Below are positions 25,601-38,094 of a stretch of DNA of 64,000 nucleotides, piece after piece (position 1 is the first letter of the stretch; each line of letters starts with the position of its first letter). Under the pieces are notes generated by a model. It had not been told where the DNA came from. It saw only the letters and a program-made list of their open reading frames with translations, and ran no database searches. The translations under genes were made by a program, and so were the position numbers. This DNA comes from Helicoverpa zea (Eukaryota > Arthropoda > Insecta > Lepidoptera > Noctuidae), in assembly GCF_022581195.2 (NCBI RefSeq), contig NC_061461.1, positions 8,990,001 to 9,054,000 of the forward strand. The letters are read 5' to 3'.

Positions 25601-27902
25601 CGGTTTCGGGTCAAGCCACCGAGGGTATTGTGTTACCATCTCCATATTTAAACGTAGACGTTCAGGTGTAGTGTAGTTATTTACTCAGTAGGTGTTTTCG
25701 TATCTAAATGGCCTCGGAGGAGAGAGACAAGACTGGTAATAGCCACTGTAATGTATCTGCCTTTATTTTGTCCTTTAGAAATTTATTGAACGGACAGAAG
25801 CGGCGCGATTTATATGTTTATTCAGGCCGGGTATCTGGCCTCGTTTAAACATGCTTTGAATGGAAACAAAGGTCTCTTAAATGTCTATTCATGATAGGTA
25901 CCTCCGTGGATATAATTATTCTTATTCATTTCGCAATAGATCGGTAAATAACGAAATATAAACAGCATTCAATTTATTACTGAATGTAAAAGATACAAAT
26001 GTCAATTGTTCATCGACCCGATAAGCGAGCGAATATCAAATGAATTCAATGAAATAACAACGTAATTGCCTTCAAAATACGCTTTTACTATTCTATCGAT
26101 CATTTAACCTCAATCGGTACATTGTGAAAGAGACCCTAATAAGGTCGTAAACGTTGTAAAGAGTCAAGGCGATCCGGCTGATTCCGCGCAAGTTTTAACA
26201 AGTGAAATCAGAACCTGATTGTATCTCACTCCAAATGTATTTCTTCATTATTCAAATCACACGTCAAGACCACAGAGGTCGTGTATTTTTCACACGTCGG
26301 CGCAAATGCATTCCTCACACAATTATCACGCCACGCCGCCGGTGGCTACTCTCGCTCCGTTATGACTTTTATTTGCCCTCCGTAGAACGCATGTCCACTA
26401 CGAACAGGTTTCGAAACCAGCTCCATAAATACGAGTAGGGCGAGGCATGCAGGCCCTATCTGGATAATCTCTCACATACATTCATCTCCCTCTAATCGCC
26501 GTAAACGGGAAGATTCATGGTGCCCTTAAAGGGAATTTTGCTGTCGAATCGTAATCGGTTCCTAGAAGAATTTATCACCAGCCTTTTCGTAGAACCTGTT
26601 TCAATGCGGCCGGCTTTACATTAAAGGGTTGTGAGCTTGTATTTTTATTTTAAATGTCTATCGAGTCGAATGGACCGTTAATTGGACTGGAATGCAGTCT
26701 TATATAATTAGACAAAAACGAAGAACCATAAAAGGGTAGATTATTCGAGCTTGTAACTGAGAACAAAAGAAATACTCTTGAAATTGGATTTATAGACTTA
26801 TTCATCGCATAATTGTTCAGCTTTACGACACGACTTCTCACATTTTGCAACCGTTTTTACTCAATTCACGGTCATTATAAACGAGACAAGTTTTTGTTTG
26901 TCGACAACTCGAGAAATATAATTTGCTTGTTGCTACGGGTTTAAATAAGCCACGAAGATTACTTCCAAAAACATCGCGAGTTTCAGGAAACTGCATAAAC
27001 CTGAAATAATAGCAAGAGCCATCAGCACTTATTGCACAGATTAAATTTAAACGGAGTTTAAAGTTAGAGCATATAGTTCTCCAAGATGGCTGCGGAATGA
27101 CGTCAGCTGACGGTGCGCGGGCGCATAAATTGATCGTTGTGTTGATTGACGCTCACGGTCCTTTTTGCAGCACTGTATAAATACAGATCTGTGTCGCAGT
27201 CAACTATGTGAAGGACATTAATAGGAAAAAAACCGATTAGATTGTCTATTACAATAGGCACTAATCATTACCAGTAATAGCATGACGAATCATAATGGCA
27301 ATAAGTAATTAATTGAAGTATAACTATTAAATTAATTGAATAAATCTATAATGGCATACATTTACATCCAATTGGTTGATAATGTTATTCTTGTCATTTA
27401 TTCGTATTCAATTAATCATTGCCTGTCAGAGAATATTATCTAAGAAGGAATGGCTGCTGGAATGTCAATGAAAATAACGGTTTATTTAAAAAAGTAAGAA
27501 ATTGTATTGAAAGCTACCAATTTCAAATGAAAGGACATTGTTCCGGCTCCATACATGTTCTGCCTAAGAACCGTTTGAATGGAAAGTGACTTCTATAAAC
27601 TCTTAAAATTATATGGAATCCTATGAAATAAGTTTTCACGAACGGACACTTCAGGAAACTAAAATAATTACGAAAAAAGTTAATATTTTGAGGTTATAAA
27701 TAAAAAATAACCAAGCTTGCGTGAAATATCAGAGTAGTGTTATCAAACTACACTATACAAAATATCAACAATACTATGTACAGCTCTATATGTTCTCTTC
27801 TAGATCTAGGAAAAGACTACTCTACTAGATACTAGGAAAAGAGATAGTAAATAGTCAAGTTTAAGATAATTCTTTGACAATGATCATTTTATAAAGTTGC
27901 AT
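22601..27902. other. Intron-like non-coding DNA with scattered motifs
   Basis: No coding region is supported. A small GC-rich stretch lies at 23080-23160. CTCF-core-like motifs occur at 23514-23527 and 24993-25006. A short hairpin GGAAAATG-atcc-CATTTTCC lies at 24905-24924. Open frames at 24.05-24.33, 25.3-25.5 and 26.2-26.4 kb have no domains. Confidence 0.5.
27080..27110. promoter_or_regulatory. Adjacent Pho/YY1-type and CRE-type motifs
   Basis: caagatggctgc at 27082-27093 matches most of the long Pho/YY1 site (CAAnATGGCGGC). Five bases on is a perfect CRE octamer TGACGTCA (27098-27105). The surrounding 27080-27125 is GC-rich. This is a plausible composite regulatory site, called from motifs only. 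Confidence 0.35.
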
Positions 27903-28062
27903 TTTCTGTCTGTCCCTATGAATGCTTTAGATCTTTAAAACTACGCAATGGATTTGGGTGCGATTTTTTTTTTTTTTTTTTTAATATATAGAGTAGGTCA
28001 AGAGGAAGGTTAACACCAATGTTTTATATTGCCACCGTGCGAAGACGGGGCGTGTGACTAGT
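27903..28062 (-). mobile_element. Non-LTR/SINE-type repeat tail, inverted copy
   Basis: Read on the minus strand, the segment begins actagtcacacgccccgt (compare the actagctt...cccgcg start at 6964). It runs through an A-rich tract (the T run at 27966-27982 on the + strand) and ends near ggacagacagaaaat, a remnant of the GACA tail. It is more diverged than the copy at 6964 and has no coding capacity. Confidence 0.55.
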
Positions 28063-28296
28063 TTTCATAAATGCTTAGAATTTTTATGAAAAACAACTAC
28101 CTAAACGCTTTTGCTTTCAACGTTACGTTTCTTAATATATAGTGAATCCACTTTGGATTTGTGATAAAACGTATCCAAAATGGAAGAGTTCCATTCACCA
28201 CAATTCATAAAATATCGATATTATTACGATAGAGAATTATTTATTTAAATGATTGATACTACTTTTATATTAGTAAGTTACCTAGCTATCTACATG

Positions 28297-28345
28297 CCAT
28301 AAGGCGGGAATCGAACCCGCGGTCTATTACCAAGAAGGTACAGAC
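28297..28345 (-). repeat. tRNA-like T-arm/B-box fragment (SINE-like)
   Basis: On the minus strand, gcgggttcgattcccgc forms a perfect T-arm: 5-bp stem and the TTCGATT loop of an RNA polymerase III B box. The expected 5' acceptor partner, D-arm A box and anticodon arm are absent upstream, so this is not a working tRNA gene. A tRNA-derived SINE piece next to the transposon remnant at 28.5 kb is the likeliest explanation. Confidence 0.45.
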
Positions 28346-28468
28346 CATACTAAAAATGTCATTACCACACAAAATAATTTAACAGTTAAAGTAAGGTTTA
28401 CCAATAACAATGAAAGAGGTTTTCGAGGATGTGCAATAAAAACAATATTTATATTCAATTAAAGGTTT

Positions 28469-29004
28469 TTAATCATCAATATTTCTCAATAATATATTAT
28501 CTAAGAACTGAGCAGGGGGTTCAATTGAGTTTTGGTATCTCACCCAGCTTAAATACCAGATAATAGTCATTATGTGGGCACAACAGCCCACTGTTCTACG
28601 CCCAAAGATACAATTGCAACAGTATGCCTGATGGTAGGAGCTTCTTACAAAGTACACAATTGCGTCCAACAGTGCATTGCATCTTATTATGCTCGACTGC
28701 TTGAGACCAACACGTCGTACATATAAGGTCATGAGCTTCAACCTGTAATAATAAATACAAAAAACATTAGTAAATATCAAGTAACTTGCAATTGTGGCAA
28801 TTGATTTGAAAACCGAGAAATTGTGTGCTTATGAAAACATAAGTAGGTAGTAACATTCTTATCAAAATTAGAAAAACACTTTCGTAGACCACTTACCATA
28901 CGGGGAACGGTCCATTGTTGTATGCAACGAAGTATATCTTCGTTTTCTAATACCAAAGAACCTCCAGCAGATCCACAATTTATACAATATACTATATTCT
29001 GCAT
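28469..29004 (-). mobile_element. Internally deleted transposon with zinc-ribbon and SWIM-like pieces
   Basis: Two coding modules lie in different frames. The 5' module has exon 1 (28897-29004, 36 codons) with CINC, ending in a consensus donor (ATG/gtaagt). A 154-nt intron follows, and exon 2 (28596-28742) contains CTTCW and CVLC before a TAG. The spliced frame would be an 84-residue protein rich in CxxC pairs. The 3' module, in another frame, starts near 28640 and ends at 28469. It holds CCNC...GCCAH, which fits the SWIM pattern CxC-Xn-CxH, followed by IIWYLSWVRYQ. To my recollection SWIM modules with such a tail occur in the C-termini of some insect cut-and-paste transposases. The frame change between modules points to a large internal deletion removing the catalytic core. 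The start is uncertain: ATG at 29004 is preceded by a possible acceptor. Terminal repeats were not identified. Confidence 0.5.
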
Positions 29005-30348
29005 CCATTGTTGTAATTATAATATAACTAAATTCGATCACAGACAGAGCAATATCCGAAAATGCTAGTAAAATCCAGTTCTTCACACAAAGCCGAGTCT
29101 ACCAAGTACGCAATCTAATCGGAGTCCGTAATCAAGCCAAAGTTGTTAGAATAAAACCATGAAACGCATAGAAAATCACAAAAGAAACGATAGTCGCAAA
29201 GCTATCAAACTGACTTCTAGCAAACTGACTGAAGTACACCAGTGTTGCCAATTACGAAAACTATAATCCTACTCGAGTGCCAAGCTAGAAATTCGCGATT
29301 TCGCTCAAAACCATCTTAAAACATTATACAAATACTAGTTTTTTTCTAGCTAGTCAGTTTAGGTATTTAAATGAATAAAGTGTTAGCAACTAATTTTAAT
29401 AACCGACTTCGGAAAGGAGGTTCTCAATTCGATCCGTATTTACCGAAATCCCGAAAACTTCCGAAACTGGCAGCACTGGCCGACGGAAACATTTTATAAG
29501 GCATCAATAATTGTGACCCTACTTTTTATTTGGAATTTTTTTATTTGAAGTGTCCGTGGAATACTAAAATATGTTTCAAACAATATAAAAATAAATAAAA
29601 ATTATAGTATAATTTATATTCACATCGGTTCTTAGGCCAAAATTGAACAATGTCCTTTCCGTCGTAGAAGAGGACAATAGCCTTCATTGGTACAAGCAGG
29701 TTTACATCAGGACCAATTTGTAATTTATTCAAGAAGTTTTATGACCGTTTCATAGCACGCAATGCCTGGCCACAATTTTAGCTGTAAAAACAATAATAAC
29801 AAACTAAATTATCCTTTTGTTGTATTTTCCTCTTGCGAACGCGATAATTGCCACCTTAATAAATTATACAAATATAAACAGTGCTGTTTAAATTCAATTC
29901 ATTGTGTTCACAAAACAGGTTGGCCTTTTGCATTTTTCTATTAATAATCAAGATTTTATTTAAAAAAGCGTCAATAAGCATGCCATTTTTGAATATATAT
30001 TGAACAAAAAAATCCTTATACTTAACTATTCATTTTCATAGTATAAAATTAACATCTTACCGTTTTTTCGGAATCAAATCTTGTTTGAAAATAAGTATGT
30101 GGCTAAGTTTTATTACGATGTTTATCTTAATAAATAACATTAACACATAACAGGTTTATTTTTATTTTTGAGTACCTAACTTGCTTTTTGCCTTCCACGA
30201 CTTTAATGACTTGGATTTCCTTATAAAAAGTGCCATACAAGATTTTCATTCTGAAGAATTCTTTAACAATTAAACTCATAACGAGTTTCGAAATAAAAAT
30301 GTTAAATATATCGAGAATTTATAAAATTGCACGTTAATCGTATTATTT
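29005..30348. other. Non-coding DNA
   Basis: No gene is supported. Sequence near 29240 (cagtgttgccaattac) and 29470 (ggcagcactggccg) may be transposon-edge debris, but I could not pair it with an opposite end. The remainder is AT-rich with short chance frames. Confidence 0.45.
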
Positions 30349-30537
30349 ACTAGCTTCCGCCAGCGGCTTCGCCCGCGTGGTGTGTTAATAAAAAGTAGCC
30401 TATGTGTTAATCCACGGTATCACCTATCTACGTTCCGAATTTCAATAAAATCGGTCCAGCCGTTTTTGTGTGATTGAATAACAAACATACATCCATACAT
30501 ACTCACAAACTTTCACATTTATAATATAAGTAAGATT
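30349..30537 (+). mobile_element. Non-LTR/SINE-type repeat tail
   Basis: The segment starts actagcttccgccagcgg and passes 'aaaaagtagcctatgtgtt' and 'ttcaataaaatcggtccagc'. It ends with catacatccatacat and ttcacatttataatataa. It has the same block order as the copy at 6964 but a CATA-type simple repeat instead of GACA. It is non-coding, and its clade is not assigned. Confidence 0.7.
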
Positions 30538-33500
30538 TAATAGACAACGTTTCAAATTAACAAAATTACACTCTCATGTGGCACTACCATACCTGTTTTC
30601 TTAATAACAGCAATTATAAAACCTTCAAGCAATTACTTATAATATGTGTTACCCGCATTTTTTATCGTCAACGATCTATATAGACACACGTTCTTAAGCA
30701 ATTCATATGACGTTTATAGCGAAGGAAACTGGCATTGCATTGCCACGTACAGAATTAATTATCATAACAAACTCGTCATTCTTGTATTTGTATAGCGCCT
30801 TATATTTATTTAAATTAAATGCTAATTATGTACTTATTTATTCGCTATATTTCACCATCTCTTTCACAAAACCAACTCTATATCAGTCATTAAAAGTCTA
30901 CACCGTTTTAGGATGAATACGTCAGTCTGATACATAATCTACCCATTTATGTACAAGAACCAGTCTCAAATGCTAATTCCGAACCGAGCTCAGACTAGTT
31001 TATTTTTAATTTCAAAGTATCCGCATGCATACTTAATTGTGCATCTCATCAAGTCCAATTTGGAATGGAACATTTTTGAGTCACCCAAAAATATTCAAAT
31101 GGAGGTCGCAACTCGTGGGGATAATGGGGAAAATTAGGTCACATGGAAGAACGTAACACGAAAATCTCTGAGGGTGCACCACGCTGCGCAAAATGGCCGC
31201 CGCGACACGCGCAGTAATGGCTGCCGGCCTTGGGTCGTACTCGCAATCAACTTATTATTCAATCTCATGTCGCGAATTGGTCCGAGGTCCGCCGGCCGTT
31301 GACCCAATCGTTCCACTCCACTCGCTGTAAACGTTGTGCCCGTAGGCTGATAGATTAAATTACATAACGTAGGTATGCCATTATTTTTCTCTTTGTGTGC
31401 ATGTTTTTGTGTGAACGTTTTTATTACATTATTACATGACGATATAAATCGGTTTCTAAACTTTCTATTATATTAGTGTCTATGCATGTTTTTGAAGCTG
31501 ATTCCAGCAAAATGTACAAAATATTTCTCTCGATGTAGTTTGTCCTGTCTGCCGCTGATTTATAATAAGGGCTAAGACATGAAAATGTTCAATCTTATCG
31601 AGGAAAGGGACCATTGTATTGCTTGGCATTCCAAAGGTCGTCGGTCGGCGCAGTTGACGTAAATCCGACACGGTCCGTTATGTCCTCTCTGAGAACAATA
31701 GATTGTTCGCACTACTCGCCTAATGAGAAATGTTTGTTTTTCAGCGTCGTACAATGGCTACTGCTCATTGTTGCTTTTATTATTATATCCTTCAGTATTC
31801 CGACGTAAAAATAATAATTGTCTACATTTGTTCATTTCATCTTCCTTATCATTTTATTGTAAGCCTGAACTTTACACGACCTCGACTTATTTAAATGCCA
31901 GCTACATAAATAAAATTAACCACTTTATATTTTTAAAACTCAGTTTATAAATAAGACGTTAAAAAGAAGACTAGCCCGGGTGCACAACTACAATCATATG
32001 TATTTACTTATAAATAAAGCAATACCTTACAATAATTATTTAATAATAGTACAGAAACGGGTTATAAATTACATAGTGGAAACGTCGCTGTTTTTGAAGA
32101 GTCGACCTTGATTGAAGGCTCATTAGCCGTGCGGAGTCTACGCATCGAACCGGTCTCGGTCGTGAGCTCGCATGATTTATGCCTTTGCCTTTACAAAGAG
32201 CGTTTTTTTAACTAGACCGGTTTGCCCGCCTCTCCCCCGTTCGGTTTTTGTTGCGCTACCTGGATGCCGCGGAAAAAATATAGTGTCAGCGTTTTTTCCA
32301 TCGTAATAATAATACTAAGCATTCCTTTTGTAGCACATGCGGACGTGGCCAGTGCTAGGAACGTGATGTGCTGGCGTTGTGGCTTCATTATATTAATGGA
32401 CTCGACCGGATGAATACAAAGACGGGGCCTTTAAACTTTATCGCGTGTAGAATACGTGTTCCCCGGTACACGCGGCCACGAATTGAATTTATGATTCATT
32501 TGATAGTGATCGTGAAATGATTAATTTAAGAACGCATTATCGTGAAATATTAACATAACGATTTGTGCGATAGACGGAGACTTTTCGCGGAACAACATTT
32601 ATTTATTGGTTATCAATGTATCAGCAATTAGTACTTAGGTATGATAAAATGGAAATATGAATAACTATTTAATTACCAAGACAACTGTGTAAAGACCTGA
32701 ACATAATACCTAGAGTCATTTGTATGGTAACAAGTTCAACGGTTTATGTTCATGTTTATGTAAAAAGGTACATGCCACCTAAGCTATTATCTCTGGTGTT
32801 AATAATAGTAATTGTTTATTATATGAATTATTAATATAGGTTAAACTAAACCTTTATTTCTTGCTAAATATAAAGCTTAACAAATTAAATACCTAGGTAC
32901 CTATCTTGTTAGGTACAGAGTTTTCCTCAAAATAAAACCACAGAGCTACAATATACCATTTAATAAATCGCTGTAGATGTTCCATCGACCTCTATTTGAC
33001 ATTGGCGGGCTTGCCTGTCCTCGCTTCTACAGTTTTTGTTGCACTTTTTTTCTCATAATTTATTTATCAGCCGCCATTTTATATACCACCTGCCGCGGTC
33101 GTTACCCGCACAGAAAAACTCCCCTCCTGTAACAAAAGATATTCCCAAAGTTATTCTTACTTATAATTACAGTTCACAAAGCATTTCGGCCAGAAAGCAT
33201 CGCTTTTTGTCGGCCAACAAAAAATCTCCCTTTAATTCTTTGGAAAGAGGCATTCTCCTGCTTAAATATGGAGCTATATGGACCTGTTTTTTTACGAACA
33301 AAAAATGTAAACAATTCACTGGAGTGTTGCGGAATCGGGATTTACTGTGAGATCGATGTGTTATCCGGCGTTTCGCTAAAATGTTTCGATACAATGCATG
33401 GAAAACGGTGATTGTATGACAGATTTACAACAGTATTGTGAATGTGACATAGTTGTAGTCACAATGTCGTGGGACAGTCGCAACTGTTCGTGTGTTCTTC

Positions 33501-35458
33501 TTTTCACTTAGTAGCAGTCGCGTCGCTAAATACTAATCTGTTGTTTATTTACATGGATGTTGAAACATTATGTGACATGAATGTAACATTGCAGTATCGT
33601 GACACAATTCGTGGGTGATTTTGCAATGACAAGATAGCGATAGCATTTGTTATTAAAACGCCTTCTAGAACAAAAACTGTTAATAAAGATAAATCATAAT
33701 AATCGACTTGTTGATAATGTTGTAGTTATTTCCCGCTGATAAAAATCGCAGAATTATTATGTCTACACAGACTTTATTTAAGGTTATCAGTAAGATTAGG
33801 TACGTTTATATCACTGAAAACATTATTAGAAAAATATGATTAAGCTTAACAATGGAAAATATGACTATTAATAAGTAAGTATAATTGAAACTCAAACGTC
33901 CTTTGATTATAACCGTGACTCAAGTCGTAATGGATTGTAAATTATTTCCATTGTCAACCGTACGGAAGGAAAGGAAATTAATAGTTGTTGAAATTTATTT
34001 CCAGATAACAATTAATTTCGGTTTCAATGACAACTGTGGTGTTCTCATAAAGAGCTGGTTAGCCTGCGGTTGACCGAATAATTGAATTCCAATTCGCTTT
34101 GTCATTAATTTGGAAACCAGATAATAAAGGACCTACTAGGTATATACCAGATAATAGAGATGAAATAACTGGATGTTGTGTGTAATCGAAATAAATAATA
34201 CAAATAATTGAAATTGTAAATCAAATATTATGCTACGACGAAATAAATTGAATCTCGAACTCGGCGAAGTAAAACTGACAGACTATTATAACTCTAGATT
34301 GGTACCTATTCTAAAGACTATAGTATTTTCAATAAACTAATGCGTCAAAGACATTCATTTGGAACTCCAAATGAATAGACTTTTATGGCTTAAATGGATC
34401 TGCTAAAATATTAATGGGAGACAAAGTTGAAATAAACAATAAAAAGGTGAGAAAAGACAGTTAAATTATTCTCTTTTGTCATTGTTGGCATTTTGTTTAG
34501 CATAGGTCACTTTGACATAACCTTTGCAGACATCTGAGCTAATATCATGGATAGGTAGACATCGAAATCAGCTGTATCACTCGGAAGTTTTAATATTTAT
34601 ACTTTATTATCATTCGTTACATATTCTACAGGATATTTGTTCGATTTGCAGAGCTGATTAAAGCTAAAACATGAAATAATAAACGAGAAACAAAGTACTG
34701 AAAATCGTTAATTACTTCTTCACTACTTTAAGGCTTAACCAGACTCACAATTTCAAAACCGTTTGAGATAACATTTCCTTTATGATTTAAATTGTCAAAA
34801 TACCATAATTACCAGACAGTTATGATAGTGAAGTTGTGAAACACCTTATTCGTGTCCATATGCATTTAGTTACTCCAACTGACGGGCGCAATATTTCAAT
34901 TAAATTGGTGTCCAGAAACAAGTTTTAAATATCGCAGTGCGCAACACAGAACTTGAAAGTAAAAGGTTATCAGTGCAAAGCTCGATAACAAATTAAGAGT
35001 TAACAAACTTTCTCAATCAAGTGAAACATTACAGACAGTTGTCAAAGAAGTTGTAAGCGGATATAAATCTCAGTTTAGTTCGATATTGCCAGCCACTGCT
35101 CCTGCCAACTTAACAAACTTCTCAAAAGAAATGCCAAACTTTTAATGCTCTTTCCTCGGATTCTAATAATAGGGGAGAAACTTGGTCTTTTGCGGTTCTT
35201 TATTACACTTTACAGAAAATATAAATGATTGTATAAGAACTTGCGTAACATCTGCCTTTGAATAATGAATTAAATTATAATAATCTAACATCATCAAGAT
35301 TCTTACGTGCGGGTTTTGTTCTCATTAAGATGCCTTGGCTTATGTCAGATATGAGCTTGTTTATACATTCACGATTCATATTAATATGGTAAACACATGT
35401 CTTATGTTTGAATTATGTTAATTTGTCTTAATTGTGTGCGAGATCTTTAATAACAATA
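30538..35458. other. Intron-like non-coding DNA
   Basis: No gene is supported. A GC-rich patch at 31180-31310 contains aaaatggccgcc (31190-31201) and a second taatggctgcc, both of Pho/YY1 type; another inverse copy, ccgccatttt, is at 33071-33080. Open frames at 31.5-31.9, 32.2-32.4 and 33.0-33.4 kb overlap on both strands and show no domain. Confidence 0.5.
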
Positions 35459-35691
35459 TTATAGTTCGGCCATTCAGAGAATGCGTTCCTGACACGTCGC
35501 GATTGAACTGACGACGTAACTTTGCAATGGCGTTGCAGTTACGATAAAAATATTTTTGCTGGTTGTTTACCGTTTTAACAATTGAGGAGCATTAAAACAA
35601 CATTATTATATCAATAATCAATGAATGTTATTACGTCGTCAGTTCAATCGCGACGTGTCAGGAACGCATTCTCTGAATGGCCGAACTATAA
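35459..35691. repeat. Foldback element with perfect 61-bp inverted repeats
   Basis: The left arm at 35459-35519 (containing agttcggccattcagaga) is the exact reverse complement of the right arm at 35631-35691, 61 of 61 bases. The 111-nt spacer is AT-rich and non-coding. No clear target-site duplication flanks it (caata on the left, catca on the right). It could be a foldback or MITE-type element, a local inverted duplication, or the template for a hairpin RNA. Perfect arm identity implies recent formation or correction between arms. A lepidopteran interspersed repeat follows about 40 bases downstream. Confidence 0.9.
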
Positions 35692-35729
35692 CATCAGGTA
35701 CTCGCGATTGATCTCCAATCTGACACTTC

Positions 35730-35985
35730 ATCGTTCATCCTCCGAGCCTTTTCCCAATCATGTTGGGGTCGGCTTCCAGTCTAACCGGATTCAGCTGAGT
35801 ACCAGTGCTTTACAAGAAGCGACTGCCTATCTGACCTCCTCAACCCAGTTACCCAGGCAACCCGATACCCCTTGATTAGACTGGTGTCAGACTTACTGGC
35901 TACTGACTACCCGTAACGACTGCCAAGGATGTTCAATGACAGCGGGGACCTACAGTTTAACGTGCCATCCGAAACACAGGACACG
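35730..35985 (+). mobile_element. Lepidopteran interspersed repeat
   Basis: The segment contains the blocks catgttggggtcggcttcca, gattcagctgagtaccagtg, 'gcgactgcctatctgacctc', gttacccaggcaacccgata, 'ctgactacccgtaacgactg' and gtgccatccgaaacacagga. I recognise this ordered set as a repeat found in many copies in moth genomes, particularly noctuids. It has no coding capacity of its own and is probably a SINE or retroelement tail. It supports the taxonomic assignment of the window. Confidence 0.75.
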
Positions 35986-37863
35986 GACACTGAATTGTGT
36001 TTTTAATATTCTGCTGTTGTCATTTGCAACACTTATAAAACCAGTATGAGACAGGTATTTAAACAAAATACACTCATGACCTTCTTAATACGAAATCCAT
36101 TAACATTCGAACATAAGTTGTGTTAAAAATAAATTATTCAGCTTGGAAACTCGATGCTGTACAAACTCATTAAGTTAAGGACTTTCTTAGTGCAACTAGT
36201 TAAAGACGTCAATGTTTATTTAGAAACCCGATCCAGAGTGTTTGGTCCCATTACTGCGGCATGCAGGGGTCACGCCCTCACTTGTGTCAGATCAGATGAC
36301 CGACTTCGACTAAACGAGCTCGCTGTAAGATAAGCCTTATTATGTTTTGACTTACCATGCGACCTTTAGTTTATCACGAAATTCGACATTTGATCCCAGT
36401 ACAGCTGGAGCCCATACCGTTTGTTTTATATTATTATTGTGTATCAGTTTCTTCGGTTAGTAGTTTATTTTTGTATCGTATTTACATAACTACTTATGAG
36501 TTATAACGGTCGCTTCTGTGAGACAGTTGCTGATGAAATACTTTCTGTTTAATGAATATTTTGCTTGCTAATGAATGAACGCAAAGAAAAACGCCTTAGG
36601 AAACCTGCATTAACAGTATCAGAAGTTGTTTGTTCTTCTTATCTGAAGCGGAAAAAAGCAATCCCAGTTTTTATACAACCAATCAAAATATTATGATGAA
36701 AACGTGAAATATTCGGAAGCAACTCGTTTGAACACAAAGGAAATTCCGCAAGATTCGTGAACGAAAGTAGATTGCACGACTTCGGCTCAAATGTTGAACC
36801 GTTTTCACCGAATATTATCAAACAACAAGGAATTTTCTGCTACAAAAGCCTGTATTGAAATGGCCAACTGTGCCACACAAAAGTCAGGTTCGAATATGAC
36901 TTACAAATTAAAATCAATAGAATTGCAAGCAAGCGTCGCGTGTGTCAATCTGTAAATAATCTATTTGGTCCACTTTCGACTCTATTTTTAGTTCTGTAAA
37001 GTCTGTTTTATGGTGCAGGTGCGACTGACTTTGTTTGTTTCTTTTGTCGTATACATCGCACCTGTCGGAACATTCCTTTCCCTTGCACGCCACCCTTGGG
37101 TAAGCATTAAAAAAACCCAAGGTTAACAGATTCAATTGGGGTGGCTTTATAGAACAGATGGTCTTGAAAGACTTGAAACACAAAATTATTAAGATTAAAG
37201 TTCAAACGATAAAGACTATGGACAAAAAAAAAATTAGGTATAATGTAAACAACGTTGTTTTCATTACGAAGTTCCACCGAGTCATCACGAGGTTGTTATT
37301 GAATGGATTATGAACGGAAAAACCTTATCGTGTTTTATCAGTCGAATCGCTCGCACATTTTCAAGTAAACATTCATGCATTTTGCAATATCTAACATTAG
37401 ATTGTAACTGTTATCTGTATCATAAGTGCATGATATAGCTGGCTTATCAAGTTTATTGCACGGCCGATAACAACTCCAAGTACCCCTTTGTCGCAACTCT
37501 GTGATACGAACGAGGATTTTTTACAGTCATTTCCTATGACAACAATTATAAATTGTAGTTTATCGCGTTGTATCCGTTAGTATGATGACACAGCTATCGT
37601 GTTTCCTTCGTAATATTACAGAATATCTTTGTTTATATGTACTACATTTAAAAATAGTGTTATGTTTCGCTAGATTTGCTGTCAGCAACAAATAAGCTGA
37701 GCGGAATGTGTGCTGTGTGAATGACGCAATGAGAAAAACCGTTATTACTATAATGTGCTGATAAATATTTTTGCTTTACTGATAAAATATGTAATCATTG
37801 GAATCGGTTCCAAAGTTCCATCAATCACGCGTAAACCATTAACTTTGAGTTCCTAATAACTAA
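35986..37863. other. Non-coding DNA
   Basis: No gene is supported. A minus-strand open frame at 36914-37183 has no recognisable domain, and a small inverted repeat around 37088-37122 (cacccttgggt, acccaagg) is its only structural feature. Confidence 0.45.
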
Positions 37864-38091
37864 CTACACGTTAAAGTGTTCTAACCTTTCGTAATGACCG
37901 TTCCACTTACGTATTCTGTGGTCGAAAATATAAAAGCCAGTTTGATTCAATTCAGAGACATCAAATGCGTCCCAGCCATAAATAAATCCATCCTCATCAG
38001 GCGGACACATGACGAGAGCTACATTTAAGTGGTTATAGCAGCTACTGTCAGCGGACATGCAATTGAATATGATAGATGGACCAACGTACCG
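37864..38091 (-). pseudogene. Unrecognised coding-like fragment
   Basis: The frame is open from just after a TAA at 38092-38094 to a TAG at 37864-37866, about 75 codons, with the first ATG at 38058. The translated text is protein-like: NCMSADSSCYNHLNVALVMC, then CPPDEDGFIYGWDAFDVSEL, then a C-terminus with Trp, Tyr and His. Codon choice is mixed and less AT-biased than the flanks. The upstream edge has cattctcttag, which resembles a splice acceptor, but using it would put TAA in frame as the first codon. The piece is therefore more likely a broken exon or gene fragment. I do not recognise the family and see no similarity to the fragment at 2.8-3.3 kb. Confidence 0.35.
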
Positions 38092-38094
38092 TTA

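Noticed and set aside
28297..28345. Possible tRNA gene
   Set aside because: Only the T-arm is well formed. No matching acceptor 5' strand, A box or anticodon arm is found.
33036..33350. 104-codon plus-strand frame
   Set aside because: It overlaps an antisense frame, is Lys/Phe/Ser-rich, and shows no recognisable domain.
36914..37183. 89-codon minus-strand frame with several Cys
   Set aside because: No ordered Cys pattern or domain. It includes a small inverted repeat and AT-rich ends.
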